Counted from the first letter of the stretch, positions 18,204-27,212 are shown. The stretch: 64,000 bases of DNA from DASVTU01 sp036387415 (GCA_036387415.1 DASVTU010000033.1:434001-498000), one strand, 5' to 3'. A program made the numbers and translations. The notes: generated by a model not told the origin, from the letters alone.

Positions 18204-19397
18204 TTACCGCCGCGCTTCGAGCGGAGTGGCTTGGTCGCGCCGTCGTTCATGCTTTAGTTGTCGTCCGATGATTGATTTCGTGAGGAAGCGGCCTCCGCCC
18301 AAGAGGCTGCGTGCGAAGGTTGCGCCCTCGGCATACCCCTGCACGAAGGGACGCCACACCAGCGGATTCTCAAGAATCCTGATGGCCTTGCTGATGTTGC
18401 CGTAAAATTTCTTGGAGAATTGGTAGGTCAGAAAAGTGTCGGGCAGCACGTTCTTCCAGAGGCGTCGATAGTACGCGCGGTGCGTGCCACGCCCACGCGC
18501 CACCTCGCACAGCGTCTCGCCAGCGAGCCGACCGCTTTCCAATGCGTGATAAATCCCCTCGCCCGTCAGCGCGTCGGCAAACCCGCCCGCGTCGCCGACC
18601 AGATAGACCGGAGCATCAGGCACTCTCAACCTGTATCCGCCCACCGGAATCTTGTGCGCCTCAAACGACTCAAGCGCATCGCCCGCGACGCTGAAACCCT
18701 TCGCCGCGATGTAAGCAGCGAGCCGCGCGCGAAAATCCTTGACGCCTTTCGCAAACGAATAGAGGCCGACCGACCAGTGGTTGTCTTTCGGAAAAACCCA
18801 ACCGTAGCCGCGTTCGACCGCGCCGAAATCGAAGCACGGCAGCAGAGGCTTCTCGACCGTCGCCGCCTCGCGATAAAGATTCACCTCGACCGCCACCGCG
18901 CTCGCCTTCGGTTGCGAAATACCGAAAACACGATTGACGAAACTATACGCGCCATCCGCGCCGACGAGTTGGCGACATGTGCGCGCCCCTTTATCCGTCT
19001 CGACGCGGAAGACGCCGCCGTCATAGTCGAGACGCATGACACGTTCGCCGTCGAAGAAACTGAACGTGTCGAACCGCTTATTTTGCTCGACCAGTAGATT
19101 GTCAAATTCAGGGCGCAAGACCATCTTCAAGACGGGCGTTTGATGCGAGAAGCGGTTGACACGCGAACCCCAGACGTTGAACTCAAACGCCGTCGCCACG
19201 ACGCGCAACGACGGCTCCAAATCCAGACGCAGCGCATCGCACGCCTTAATCGTCAACGCTCCGGCGCACGGTTTGACGCGCGGAAACCTGTGGCGTTCAA
19301 TCTGCGCGACTCGCAATCCCGCGCCGAGGGCGACGGCGGCGGCGTTCGACCCGCCGGGGCCTGCCCCGACCACGATGATGTCATAATCAATGCTCAT
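18204..19397 (-). CDS. Geranylgeranyl reductase-family FAD-dependent oxidoreductase
   Basis: 397 residues. The N-terminus has the dinucleotide-binding fold YDIIVVGAGPGGSNAA with the Glu of the ribose-binding strand (AQIERHRFPRVKPCAGAL); KPCAG matches the family's conserved K-x-C-G/A-G. A second FAD motif, PVYLVGDAGGFADALTGEGI, is at about 275-295. Members saturate isoprenoid side chains (archaeal lipids, chlorophyll, menaquinone) or act as uncharacterised flavoprotein monooxygenases. In a non-photosynthetic neighbourhood a quinone or lipid substrate is likelier. It may be co-transcribed with the upstream UbiB-like kinase gene, also quinone-linked, though a terminator lies between them. Confidence 0.88.
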   Translation of the reverse strand: MSIDYDIIVVGAGPGGSNAAAVALGAGLRVAQIERHRFPRVKPCAGALTIKACDALRLDLEPSLRVVATAFEFNVWGSRVNRFSHQTPVLKMVLRPEFDNLLVEQNKRFDTFSFFDGERVMRLDYDGGVFRVETDKGARTCRQLVGADGAYSFVNRVFGISQPKASAVAVEVNLYREAATVEKPLLPCFDFGAVERGYGWVFPKDNHWSVGLYSFAKGVKDFRARLAAYIAAKGFSVAGDALESFEAHKIPVGGYRLRVPDAPVYLVGDAGGFADALTGEGIYHALESGRLAGETLCEVARGRGTHRAYYRRLWKNVLPDTFLTYQFSKKFYGNISKAIRILENPLVWRPFVQGYAEGATFARSLLGGGRFLTKSIIGRQLKHERRRDQATPLEARR

Positions 19398-19440
19398 CTA
19401 TTCGACCGGGCAACGTCTGACGCGCCGGATGAGTTGGAGA

Positions 19441-19483
19441 GGAAAGCAAAATGCCCGCGCCGCCGTAACGACGGATGGCGGGC
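19441..19483 (-). terminator. Terminator after the ABC1/UbiB kinase gene
   Basis: On the minus strand an imperfect stem (GCCCGC...CCGT, loop, ACGG...GCGGGC; 19453-19483) is followed by ATTTTGCTTTCC. It lies about 40 nt after the kinase stop codon. Confidence 0.6.
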
Positions 19484-19521
19484 GGCGTGCATGGTGTCGC
19501 TGCTGTTGCTGTCGCGCGTCG

Positions 19522-21372
19522 TTATCGTTTGCCGTTATCGAAGTAGGTACGCGCCGCCATCTTGGCGAGTTTCCACATCTTGCCCCACTCGATGCGATTG
19601 CCGCTCTCGCGTCCCGTCAATTTATCGACGATGAGTTTGCGAAAATGCTTGCCCTCGCGCCGCAGCATAAACTCTTTGGCGAAAGGCTTCGCGGTTTCAA
19701 AGAAACTGAAGCCGGGGTCGATGTCGATGGCGATGCCTTCAAGCGTCATCAACGCGCGAATGATGTACGTGAAGTTCGACGGCAGACGAAACGGGTATTC
19801 GTACATCACATCGGCCAACTCGTATGTCAACTCTTTGAAGTTGACATCGCCGAGTTTCAAATTGATGTAATGCGCGAACAGGCTCTCGACCACAGGGCGA
19901 ACGCGCTCCGTATCGACGCCCGCTTTGAGGAAATTGAGATTGATTAAATCTTGCGCCAGCCCGTGCACGTCGCGCTCTACGACGTGGAAGAAGGCGTCAA
20001 TCATCTGCGATTGAAGCTGCGGAGTGATGCGTCCGGTCATGCCGAAATCGAAGAAGGCGAGACGCCCGTCGTCCATCACTAGCAGGTTGCCGGGATGCGG
20101 GTCGGCATGAAAGAAACCGTCTTCCAGCAGTTGCTTCAAGTACGTGCGGACGAGCATCCGATTGACCTTCGGTGGCGAGATACGACGCGCACGCAACGCT
20201 TCCGTCTCCGTCACCTTAGTGCCACGAATGAACTCCATCGTGATGACGCGCGTCGTCGTGTGCGACCAGTGAATGCGCGGGATATGAATGGCTCGCCAGT
20301 CGCGGAAGTTGCCGCGAAAGCGGTCGGCGTTGCGCCCCTCATGGACGTAATCCATCTCTTCAAAAATCGTCAACTCAAACTCGCGGAGCATGCCTTCCCA
20401 ATCGGCGTTCTCGTTGAACTCCGCACGACGCGACGCCAGACCGACGAGACGACGCAGCACCGCGATGTCGAACGTAATGCTTTCGCGCAAATTGGGACGC
20501 TGAACTTTGACTGCCACTTCCTCGCCCGTGTGCAAACGCGCGCGATAGACCTGACCGAGCGACGCCGCCGCCACCGGCTCCGCATCAATCTCTGCATATG
20601 CGTCGCCGACGCGTCGGCCAAGTTCATCCTCGATTCGCGCGTAAGCCTCGGCATTCGGAAACGCCGGAACCTGGTCTTGCAGCGTCGCCAACTCTTTAAT
20701 GTAGGCGAGCGGCAAGAGGTCTGCGCGCGTGCCGAGCGTCTGACCGATTTTGATGAAAGTCGGCCCCAGTCGAAGCAGGCTGCCGCTCAGCCACTTGGCC
20801 TGTCGCTCGACGCGCGCCTCCTTGCCCTCCGAGCCAGCCGCGCCGCGAAACACGATGAAGCGCGTCATGCGAATGAGGCGGTCGAGCACGCCTCGGTCAA
20901 CGTCGCGGCTCCACTCCTGAAACAACGCGATGCGTCCACGCGCACGCGCCTCTTCGCGCAGACGCGCTGACATTCGTCGCTCAAACTTCGCATGCGCCTC
21001 GTAGTTTTCGAGAAATAGATAAAACGACAGCAGTCCGAGCACGCGCGTTATCTGCGCCGCACGCCACCAGCCGCGCCAACCGATTCCCTCCCGCGCGTTC
21101 AACGCTTGCGACGCCTCCGTCTCCGCATCGCCGCTGACAGGAGCAGCGACAGGCCGCGCAATCGCGTGAGCGACGCCGTTCACCGCGCGTTGCGTTCCAT
21201 TCGCTTTCGAGGCGAGACGTTCGTCCGCCGACGATGGTACGACAAGCGACAAAGTTTCGCCTGCGCTCTCGTTGCGTTCGTGGACGTTAGCGCCCGAGCG
21301 TCGAAGTTCGTCAACGCGTTCGCTGTTCGACGCGTCGGGTTCGGTTATAGTTTTTCGTTCGATGGCTGCCAT
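19522..21372 (-). CDS. AarF/ABC1/UbiB-family atypical kinase
   Basis: 616 residues from ATG 21372; a GTG at 21456 is also possible and neither has a strong Shine-Dalgarno. The ABC1 core is clear: the family-specific KxGQ motif in TFIKIGQTLGTRADLLP, the Ala-rich nucleotide loop PVAAASLGQVYRA, the Lys strand EVAVKVQRP, the catalytic loop FHADPHPGNLLVM and the metal motif FFDFGMTG. The N-terminal 90 residues are disordered. UbiB/Coq8 proteins are ATPases needed for ubiquinone assembly; in bacteria lacking ubiquinone the role is open. The C-terminus lacks an obvious pair of membrane helices, unlike E. coli UbiB. Confidence 0.9.
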   Translation of the reverse strand: MAAIERKTITEPDASNSERVDELRRSGANVHERNESAGETLSLVVPSSADERLASKANGTQRAVNGVAHAIARPVAAPVSGDAETEASQALNAREGIGWRGWWRAAQITRVLGLLSFYLFLENYEAHAKFERRMSARLREEARARGRIALFQEWSRDVDRGVLDRLIRMTRFIVFRGAAGSEGKEARVERQAKWLSGSLLRLGPTFIKIGQTLGTRADLLPLAYIKELATLQDQVPAFPNAEAYARIEDELGRRVGDAYAEIDAEPVAAASLGQVYRARLHTGEEVAVKVQRPNLRESITFDIAVLRRLVGLASRRAEFNENADWEGMLREFELTIFEEMDYVHEGRNADRFRGNFRDWRAIHIPRIHWSHTTTRVITMEFIRGTKVTETEALRARRISPPKVNRMLVRTYLKQLLEDGFFHADPHPGNLLVMDDGRLAFFDFGMTGRITPQLQSQMIDAFFHVVERDVHGLAQDLINLNFLKAGVDTERVRPVVESLFAHYINLKLGDVNFKELTYELADVMYEYPFRLPSNFTYIIRALMTLEGIAIDIDPGFSFFETAKPFAKEFMLRREGKHFRKLIVDKLTGRESGNRIEWGKMWKLAKMAARTYFDNGKR

Positions 21373-21507
21373 GATGTCTTGAATCTTAAATAATACTTGT
21401 CGCAATCCGATTGCTAAAGTTCTGAAAGCATGTCTTGAAAACTGCGCGCTCGCCACAAAGCATAATGGAAAATTTCATTCTCTACCAATCACCTGACTGG
21501 ACGAAAG

Positions 21508-21612
21508 CACCGTCTGAAACATGCGACCGACAAAATTACGCGCCCACTTGAAGGGGCGCTTGATGATTGTGTCGCAGGTCGCTTCGCCATGTGTTTCAGA
21601 ACTGCTTTTACC
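21508..21612. terminator. Composite hairpin after ribF
   Basis: Outer arms carry CTGAAACATG near 21513 and CATGTGTTTCAG near 21590. Inside is a compact stem 21540-21545/21554-21559 (GCGCCC/GGGCGC), which on the minus strand is followed by GTAATTTT. It starts directly after the ribF stop codon (21616). The plus-strand side also has CTGCTTTTA, so it might work both ways. Confidence 0.6.
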
Positions 21613-21615
21613 CGT

Positions 21616-22569
21616 CTAAACCACCGTGAGCGAGCGGCGCACGCTGCTTCTTTCAAAGTAACGGAGGGCGCGTTGCATGTCGTCGTTTATCTGCCGCTTG
21701 AGTTGGTCAACCGACTCGAACTTACGCTCGGCTCTCAGTCGATAGAGGAAACGCACGCGCACGACATCGCCGTATAAATCCCCGTCCCAATTCATTACGT
21801 ACGTTTCGACCGAAGGTTCGGCATCATTTTCAAACGTCGGGCGCGTGCCGACGTTGGTCAGGCTGCGTCGCCAGTTGCCTTCAATTAAAGTCGCTGTGAC
21901 ATAAACTCCGCTTCTCGGTATGACACGATTCTGCGGTTGGAGGTTGGCTGTCGGGAAGCCTATCGTGCGCCCGCGTCGCGCGCCCTGCACGACGCGTCCT
22001 TCGACTCCGTAAGGACGACCGAGCATCCGCCGCGCGAGATTGACGCGGCCCTCCGCCAGCAGTTCGCGGATGCGACTCGAACTGATGCGCTGACCGCGCA
22101 GACCTACTTCCGGCACTTCCTCCGCATGAAAACCGAGTCGCTCGCTCACCTCTCGCAGAAGTTCGATATTGCCCTCGCGTCGATAGCCGAACGCGAAGCC
22201 GCGTCCCAGATAAACCTCTTTCGCCTGCAAACGTTCGCGCACCACGTCGCGCAAAAACTCCTCCGCGCGCACCGACGCAAACTGCTCTGTAAAACGGACG
22301 ACGATTGATTGCTCGATGCCGAGTACGCCGAGCGCCTCAATCTTCTGGTCGAAGGTTTGCAGGAGCGGCGGCGCGGACGCGGGATGCAGCACGGCGCGCG
22401 GATGCGGGTCGAAAGTTATCACGGTCGGGATTGCGCCAATCGCCCGCGCGCGTTCGACCAGCGTCCGCATAATCAACTGATGTCCGAGATGCAGACCGTC
22501 AAACACGCCGAGCGTCAACACCGTCGGGCGCGCAATCTCCGCATTATCGGTTCCGTGAAATAAGCGCAT
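21616..22569 (-). CDS. ribF: Bifunctional riboflavin kinase / FAD synthetase
   Basis: 317 residues, the normal length for RibF. ATG 22569 is the start; codons upstream to 22608 come from the intergenic heptamer repeat. The N-terminal nucleotidyltransferase domain has LGVFDGLHLGHQ (the HxGH-like site) and EFLRDVVRERLQAKEVYLGRGFAFG with SSSRIRELLAEG. The C-terminal flavokinase domain has GRTIGFPTANL, the conserved GxPTAN motif, and SVETYVMNWDGDLYG. It makes FMN and then FAD, needed by the nearby flavoprotein and many others. No FMN riboswitch is visible upstream. Confidence 0.96.
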   Translation of the reverse strand: MRLFHGTDNAEIARPTVLTLGVFDGLHLGHQLIMRTLVERARAIGAIPTVITFDPHPRAVLHPASAPPLLQTFDQKIEALGVLGIEQSIVVRFTEQFASVRAEEFLRDVVRERLQAKEVYLGRGFAFGYRREGNIELLREVSERLGFHAEEVPEVGLRGQRISSSRIRELLAEGRVNLARRMLGRPYGVEGRVVQGARRGRTIGFPTANLQPQNRVIPRSGVYVTATLIEGNWRRSLTNVGTRPTFENDAEPSVETYVMNWDGDLYGDVVRVRFLYRLRAERKFESVDQLKRQINDDMQRALRYFERSSVRRSLTVV

Positions 22570-22572
22570 AAA

Positions 22573-22652
22573 AGCAGAGGTCAGAGGGCAGAGGTCAGAG
22601 GTTAGCATCAGAATATTTTTACTGACCTCTAACCTCCGACCTCCGCCCTCTA
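22573..22652. repeat. Heptamer-type inverted repeat between ribF and the MBL gene
   Basis: The left arm is an exact series of 7-mers GCAGAGG, TCAGAGG, GCAGAGG, TCAGAGG, followed by TTAGCATCAG. The right arm reads CTGACCTCTAACCTCCGACCTCCGCCCTCT. It lies 3' of the MBL gene (minus strand) and runs up to its stop codon. Confidence 0.8.
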
Positions 22653-23414
22653 CAAAGTGATTTCCAGTCCATCGTAGGCGAACTCAACGCCGTCAGGGAG
22701 GAGGGCGGAGTCGCGTGCGTGTTTGATGTCGTGTGCGATGTGTGTCAGGTACGCGCGGCGCGGTCGGAGTTCGGCGATGTATGCGAGCGAGCGTTCGAGC
22801 GAGAGATGCGTCGGGTGCGCTCTGAGGCGCAGGCAGTCGAGCAGGAGCACGTCGAGGTCGCGCAAACCGTCCATCGTCGCGGGTGGAATCTCGTTCAAAT
22901 CCGTGGCGTAGGCGAAATCGTTAAAGCGATATGCGACGACGGGCAGACGACCGTGAATCACTTCGAGCGGCAACACCTCCAAGCGCGGCGAGAGCGAGAA
23001 GGGCGCGCCCGCGACGACCGTGTGCGCGACGACCTGTGGCAGACCGCCACCATAATGCGAAGGCTCGAAGACATATTGAAAGATGCGCCGGATGTCCTTC
23101 CACGCGCGTTCGTTGGCGTAGACGCCGAGCGCGCCGTGCCGGAAGTTCAAGGGGCGAATGTCGTCGAGGCCGAAGATGTGGTCGGCGTGGCAGTGTGTGA
23201 TGAGCACGGCGTCGAGTCGGCGCAAACCTTGACGCAGGGCTTGTTGTCGGAAGTCTGACGAAGTATCGACGAGCACTGTCTGCCCGTCGTGCTCGACGAG
23301 GACGGAGACGCGCAGGCGTTTGTCGCGTGGGTCGTCGGACGTGCAAGTTTCGCAGTCGCAACCGATGGAGGGCACGCCCGTCGAAGTTCCCGTGCCGAGA
23401 ATCGTAACTTTCAT
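22650..23414 (-). CDS. PhnP-like metallo-beta-lactamase-fold hydrolase
   Basis: 254 residues from ATG 23414; the frame continues upstream only through repeat DNA. The start is typical of the group (MKVTILGTGTSTGVP), followed by a Cys pair CDCETCTSDDPRDKRLR, as in PhnP and related phosphodiesterases. The metal site is LITHCHADHIFGLDD, with the later His in RRAYLTHIAHD and Asp in DLDVLLLDCLR. PhnP hydrolyses cyclic phosphodiesters; relatives include tRNase Z-like and LipB-linked proteins. Without phn genes nearby I call only the fold and a phosphodiesterase role as likely. Confidence 0.88.
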   Translation of the reverse strand: MKVTILGTGTSTGVPSIGCDCETCTSDDPRDKRLRVSVLVEHDGQTVLVDTSSDFRQQALRQGLRRLDAVLITHCHADHIFGLDDIRPLNFRHGALGVYANERAWKDIRRIFQYVFEPSHYGGGLPQVVAHTVVAGAPFSLSPRLEVLPLEVIHGRLPVVAYRFNDFAYATDLNEIPPATMDGLRDLDVLLLDCLRLRAHPTHLSLERSLAYIAELRPRRAYLTHIAHDIKHARDSALLPDGVEFAYDGLEITL

Positions 23415-23490
23415 GATTGGTGAATGACGAATGGTAAATGGTAGACGAATAACCGCTTTTATCCATTTATCGTTTACTATCCGCCTGCTC
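23415..23490. repeat. Heptamer-type inverted repeat between MBL and DUF1844 genes
   Basis: 7-mers AATGACG, AATGGTA, AATGGTA lead into an inner segment GAATAACCGCTTTTATCC, followed by the arm ATTTATCGTTTACTATCC. The GGATAAAAGCG core (reverse strand) is shared with the repeat at 26375-26485. It is 3' of the DUF1844 gene. Confidence 0.7.
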
Positions 23491-24099
23491 TTACCTGCCG
23501 CCGGTGATGTCGCTGCCGGTGAAGCCGCGCGGGCCACGACCGCCGCCGCCAGCGCCGGGCGTGCCGGGTCGCGGCGTGGAGAGCGCGACGAACTGCATGC
23601 GTAGTTCGGCGAGGAGGCCGTCGAAGATTTGTTCTTCCTGCGCCGAGAGATTGCCGTTGGTCTTCTGTCGCAGCGTGGCGAGAAGGTCGATGCAATGCTT
23701 GGCGAGCGGGAGGTCGATGTCGTGTGCGCTCATGCCGGGATGTTCGGTCATGCCCATCGCCGCCGCCGCAGGCGAAGCGATGAACATAACGAGATTGACG
23801 AAGGCCGTCGGGTCGCCGCCCGTCTGCGGTTCTTCCCTCTCCACGGCTGCTGTCGCGGCGGGCGACGCGTCCTGTGCCGTTGCGGAAGGCGACGCGGGTG
23901 GCGTCGTCGCCGCGACGGACACATCGGGCGCGGCGGCAGTAGCGACGGGCGAGTCAGGAACGCGGCTGTCTGCCGTCGCATCGGAAGTGACGGTGTTGGT
24001 GGTCGCAGGTTCTTCTTCGCGCTCGATGTCGCGCGGCGTGCCGTCGGTGTTGAAGAGGCGGCGGTCTGTAATCTTGAAAGTAGGTTTTTCTTCGCTCAT
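23491..24099 (-). CDS. DUF1844 domain-containing protein
   Basis: 202 residues. The DUF1844 core covers about 95-180: FVNLVMFIASPAAAAMGM, then DIDLPLAKHCIDLLATLRQKTNGNLSAQEEQIFDGLLAELRM, matching this short helical family common in acidobacteria and deltaproteobacteria. The N-terminus (FKITDRRLFNTDGTPRD) is also conserved in the group; between them is a low-complexity Ala/Thr/Pro linker, and the tail is Gly-rich. Function unknown. It probably starts the transcript that continues into the MBL and ribF genes, with repeat hairpins between them. Confidence 0.85.
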   Translation of the reverse strand: MSEEKPTFKITDRRLFNTDGTPRDIEREEEPATTNTVTSDATADSRVPDSPVATAAAPDVSVAATTPPASPSATAQDASPAATAAVEREEPQTGGDPTAFVNLVMFIASPAAAAMGMTEHPGMSAHDIDLPLAKHCIDLLATLRQKTNGNLSAQEEQIFDGLLAELRMQFVALSTPRPGTPGAGGGGRGPRGFTGSDITGGR

Positions 24100-24299
24100 C
24101 GTGAGTATTCACACGCGCCACTGCGCGTCTGCGCGGAGTGGCTTCCCGACATCTGGATTTTAGGCTTTTACTTGCTGATGGATGGTAGCACCCCTCTCCG
24201 CGCGGTCGCAAGAAACCACGAATGCTACAATAACGGCGCGGCTCTCGCGTGGCTTCCGAGAATTAGAGTCGAAGCGACGGACAAATCTAAACAACTGTG

Positions 24300-25353
24300 A
24301 TGCGCTCAATCTTTCTCTATGCTTGCGTGGCGTTTGGTCTGCTCGTCAACTCCGGCTGCGGCGCTTCACACGAAGAACGCGCCGGAGCGCGAGACGAACG
24401 CAACCAAGCGACACGAATGGCTGACAGTAACACCGCCGCGCAGACGACACGCAACGACGCCACGCCGCGACCGACCGACCGACGGCGACGAGATTGCACG
24501 TTTGATGAAGGCGATGGAAGCCGTCAAGCCGCTACACGAACCGATGGGGAAACCCGGCCCCGTCGATTGGCTGGCGAATGTCGAAGAAGCGGGGCAGACT
24601 TTTCAGGAATACATCCACAGCCGACCGTCGCTTCCAGAAGGCCGTCGCCGCGTGCTCTACATTCAGCCGCTCGGCGCATTCACGCAGGAGCAGCGTCGCA
24701 TCGTCGCGCTCACGGGTGAGTACATGAAGCAGTTCTTCAATCTTCCCGTCGTGATACGAGACGACCTGCCGCTCTCACTGGTTCCAAAAACGGCACGCCG
24801 CCCCGCGCCCGGAACCGTGCTTGCCAACTCAAGCGATTCTTATCCGCACGAATACGAACAGCTTTTGACGGGCTACGTCCTCAAGGAGATTCTGCGACCG
24901 CGGCTCCCCGAGGATGCCGCCGCGCTCATCGCCTTCACTGCTTCCGACCTGTGGCCGTCCGACGACATGAATTTTGTTTTCGGACAAGCGTCGTTTACGG
25001 AGCGCGTCGGCGTCTGGTCGCTCTTTCGTTTTGGCAATCCGTCGGCAAGCGCAGACGAGTTTCGGCTCTGTCTCTTGCGAACCATGAAGCTCGCCACGCA
25101 TGAGACGGGGCACATGTTTTCGATGCGCCACTGCACCAAGTATGAATGCAACATGAGCGGCACGAATCACCTCGCGGAGACAGACCGCCGCCCCGTCGAT
25201 GTCTGTCCCGAATGTATGGCTAAGGTCTGTTGGGCGACCGCGCAAGACCCACGTGAGCGTTACGAGAGATTGGCGGCCTTCTGCGCGGCACAGGGACTTA
25301 AAAACGAACAACGCTTCTTTGAAGCGGCGGCGCGAGCCGCAACCCGCATCTGA
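24300..25353 (+). CDS. Archaemetzincin-like zinc protease lipoprotein, apparent frameshift at a GACC repeat
   Basis: The catalytic half (frame of 24319-25353) has HETGHMFSMRHC, then CNMSG and CPECM, matching the archaemetzincin pattern HExxHxxxxxxC-C-x-M...CxxC, although the usual Gly after the second His is Ser. In that frame the first 50 residues are not protein-like. The other frame, from ATG 24300, gives a lipoprotein-type start (MRSIFLYACVAFGLLVNSGC) and a polar linker, then runs out after (GACC)3 at 24469-24480. Losing one 4-nt unit joins both frames into about 350 sensible residues. So this is either a slipped repeat (phase variation, mutation) or a sequence error. The metal-site Cys pairs suggest a second zinc. 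Confidence 0.75.
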
Positions 25354-25517
25354 ACTCCGCGACGCGAAACGTCGAACTCGGAGACGTTTCTGCACCATCG
25401 CTGTCAGCATTTTCGTCCGGTGTCGGTGCGTCTTTCAGAAATTTGTCAGCCATGCGAAACGCAATCCGTCGGCTCCCGCACTTGAGACTCCGGCGTTTCG
25501 ACTCTACACTTATTTTT

Positions 25518-26378
25518 ATGCCAGCAACATTCAATGATTTGGTCGCGTTGATGGCGCGGCTGCGTTCGCCCGAAGGATGCCCGTGGGATAGAGAGCAGAC
25601 CTACGCGAGCCTCGCGCCGATGCTTCTGGAAGAAGCCTACGAGGCTTTCGAGGCGGTCGAGGCGGCGCGCGAGGGACGCCCCGCAGAGTTGCGAGACGAA
25701 CTCGGCGACCTTCTCTTTCAGATTGTCTTTTACGCGCAGGTCGCACGCGAGCGCGGCGAGTTCACCGTTGACGATGTGACCGATGCGGTGCACAGCAAGA
25801 TGGTGCGGCGTCATCCGCACGTCTTCGGCACGGCTTCGGCAGAGGATGCGGATGAAGTCTTGCGAAATTGGGAGGCCATCAAGGCCGAGGAGAAACGCGC
25901 GGCAGCCGCCGCCGCAGGAAGCGACGCGGGCGCGCAGCAGCAGGCGGAGAAAAAAACTTCGCTGCTCGACGGCGTTTCCGCCAAAGCGCCCGCCTTGATG
26001 GAGGCACATCAACTGGCGACCAAAGCCGCACGCGTCGGCTTCGACTGGCGCAACGTCGGAGAGATTTTCGATAAGCTTTACGAAGAGATTGACGAACTCC
26101 GCGTCGCCATCAAGGAACTCGACGCGAGCGACGCCGACGCGCCGAAGGAAGCGGAGGAGACGCGCGTGCGTGAAGAAGTTGGCGACCTCCTGTTCGCCGT
26201 CACTAACATCGCACGCCATCTCAAGGTCGAACCTGAAGCCGCTCTGAAGTTGACCAACCGGAAGTTTCGTCGTCGCTTTCGCTACATCGAAGAAGGCTTA
26301 CGCGCACGCGGGCGCGCACTCGAAGAAGCCACGATTGACGAGATGGAAGCCCTCTGGCAAGAAGCGAAAAAACAGTAA
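25518..26378 (+). CDS. mazG: Nucleoside triphosphate pyrophosphohydrolase MazG
   Basis: 286 residues from ATG 25518, where MazG proteins normally begin (F-x-x-L-x-x-L-M-x-x-L-R); upstream codons to 25443 look untranslated. Two MazG domains are present. The first has LRSPEGCPWDREQTYASL, LLEEAYEAFEAVE and ELRDELGDLLFQIVF (metal-binding ExxE...ExxD). The second starts after an Ala/Gln-rich linker at about 140 and has EIDELRVAIKEL and REEVGDLLFAVTNIARHL. It hydrolyses NTPs or dNTPs to monophosphates and lowers toxic or oxidised nucleotides or ppGpp. Monocistronic, ended by a heptamer repeat. Confidence 0.95.
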   Translation: MPATFNDLVALMARLRSPEGCPWDREQTYASLAPMLLEEAYEAFEAVEAAREGRPAELRDELGDLLFQIVFYAQVARERGEFTVDDVTDAVHSKMVRRHPHVFGTASAEDADEVLRNWEAIKAEEKRAAAAAAGSDAGAQQQAEKKTSLLDGVSAKAPALMEAHQLATKAARVGFDWRNVGEIFDKLYEEIDELRVAIKELDASDADAPKEAEETRVREEVGDLLFAVTNIARHLKVEPEAALKLTNRKFRRRFRYIEEGLRARGRALEEATIDEMEALWQEAKKQ

Positions 26379-26506
26379 ATAGTGAATGGTAAATGGTAAA
26401 CGGATAAAAGCGTTCTTTCTATTCACGATTGGGCGTAATGGATAAAAGCGTTCTTTCCAGTCACCATTTACCATTCACTATTTACCATTAACCCTTCCGA
26501 TGAGGT
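26375..26506. repeat. Heptamer-type inverted repeat with perfect 23-bp outer arms
   Basis: Arms 26375-26397 and 26463-26485 are perfectly complementary (left arm 7-mers AGTAAAT, AGTGAAT, GGTAAAT, GGTAAAC). Between them GGATAAAAGCGTTCTTTC occurs twice as a direct repeat. The element overlaps the last codons of mazG and ends just before the zinc-ribbon gene. Confidence 0.85.
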
Positions 26507-26512
26507 GTGTGA

Positions 26513-26734
26513 ATGATTGAGAATCCTTTGGGTGGCGAGAGCGTTGATGCGGGTGAGGTTGCATCGTGTCTGTGTGCTTCGTGCGGGGCGGAGATGGGCG
26601 CAGCGAAGTTTTGCCCTGAATGTGGCACTGCGGTCGAGCCACCGCATCCGACGTGTGCGGCGTGCGGCCACAGACTGGACGACGCTCCGAAGTTCTGTCC
26701 CGAATGTGGGGCGCAGTTGCCTGTCGAGGGTTAA
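26513..26734 (+). CDS. Small double zinc-ribbon protein
   Basis: 73 residues with two treble-clef or ribbon units: CLCASCGAEMGAAKFCPECG and CAACGHRLDDAPKFCPECG, eight Cys in CxxC pairs. Each should bind one zinc. No other domain, signal peptide or membrane segment. GAGGTG precedes ATG 26513 by about 6 nt. Such proteins usually serve as adaptors in nucleic acid or protein binding; no specific role can be given. Confidence 0.8.
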   Translation: MIENPLGGESVDAGEVASCLCASCGAEMGAAKFCPECGTAVEPPHPTCAACGHRLDDAPKFCPECGAQLPVEG

Positions 26735-26822
26735 GCGCGTGGCGAAGGCGAAGCGAATTGGCGTCTGCGTCCTTCGACGCCGCGTTAACTTCTCCCGACA
26801 ATTTTCATTTCCCCGGCGACTT

Positions 26823-27071
26823 TCAGTTTAAGTCTTTCATCTCGGCTTCGATGGCGCGGAGCGTGCGTTCGAGCATTTCACGGTGGGTGGGCGTGGTCGC
26901 ATTGTTTAATTGTTCGAGCGTGCGCGTGCGCGACATTCTGAGAGATTCCAGACGCTCGCGGCGTGCGCGCACAGCGGGCGATACTTCATAGGCTGCGCTT
27001 TTGTCGCGCGTGTGCATGTCGGTCTGCTCCAACTGGTCGGCCACCGCTTTGCTTTCCCATCCTCTTGCCAT
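26823..27071 (-). CDS. Small helical protein of unknown function
   Basis: 82 residues, charged and almost wholly helical (RARRERLESLRMSRTRTLEQLNNATTPTHREMLERTLRAIEAEM), with no Cys and no membrane segment. A very good ribosome binding site (AGGGAGG, 11 nt before ATG 27071) and the host-like codon use support it as a real gene. It follows the M48 protease gene on the same strand after a terminator. No family recognised. Confidence 0.7.
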   Translation of the reverse strand: MARGWESKAVADQLEQTDMHTRDKSAAYEVSPAVRARRERLESLRMSRTRTLEQLNNATTPTHREMLERTLRAIEAEMKDLN

Positions 27072-27124
27072 CTCGTTTCTTGCCTCCCTTCAACTCCTGC
27101 AAAATCTTCGCCGTTTCGGAAAGT

Positions 27125-27173
27125 TAAAAAGTCAGGAAAACGAAAGACCCGCCGGAGAGTGACAGGTCTTTCG
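27125..27173 (-). terminator. Terminator after the M48 peptidase gene
   Basis: A perfect 9-bp stem (27141-27149 with 27165-27173, CGAAAGACC/GGTCTTTCG) is followed on the minus strand by TTTTCCTGACTTTTTAAC. Confidence 0.75.
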
Positions 27174-27212
27174 CTCGGATTACAACCGCATGGGCGGTGT
27201 CGTGAGCACGCC

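Noticed and set aside
22570..22650. FMN riboswitch upstream of ribF
   Set aside because: The gap is filled by the heptamer inverted repeat; none of the conserved RFN segments is present.
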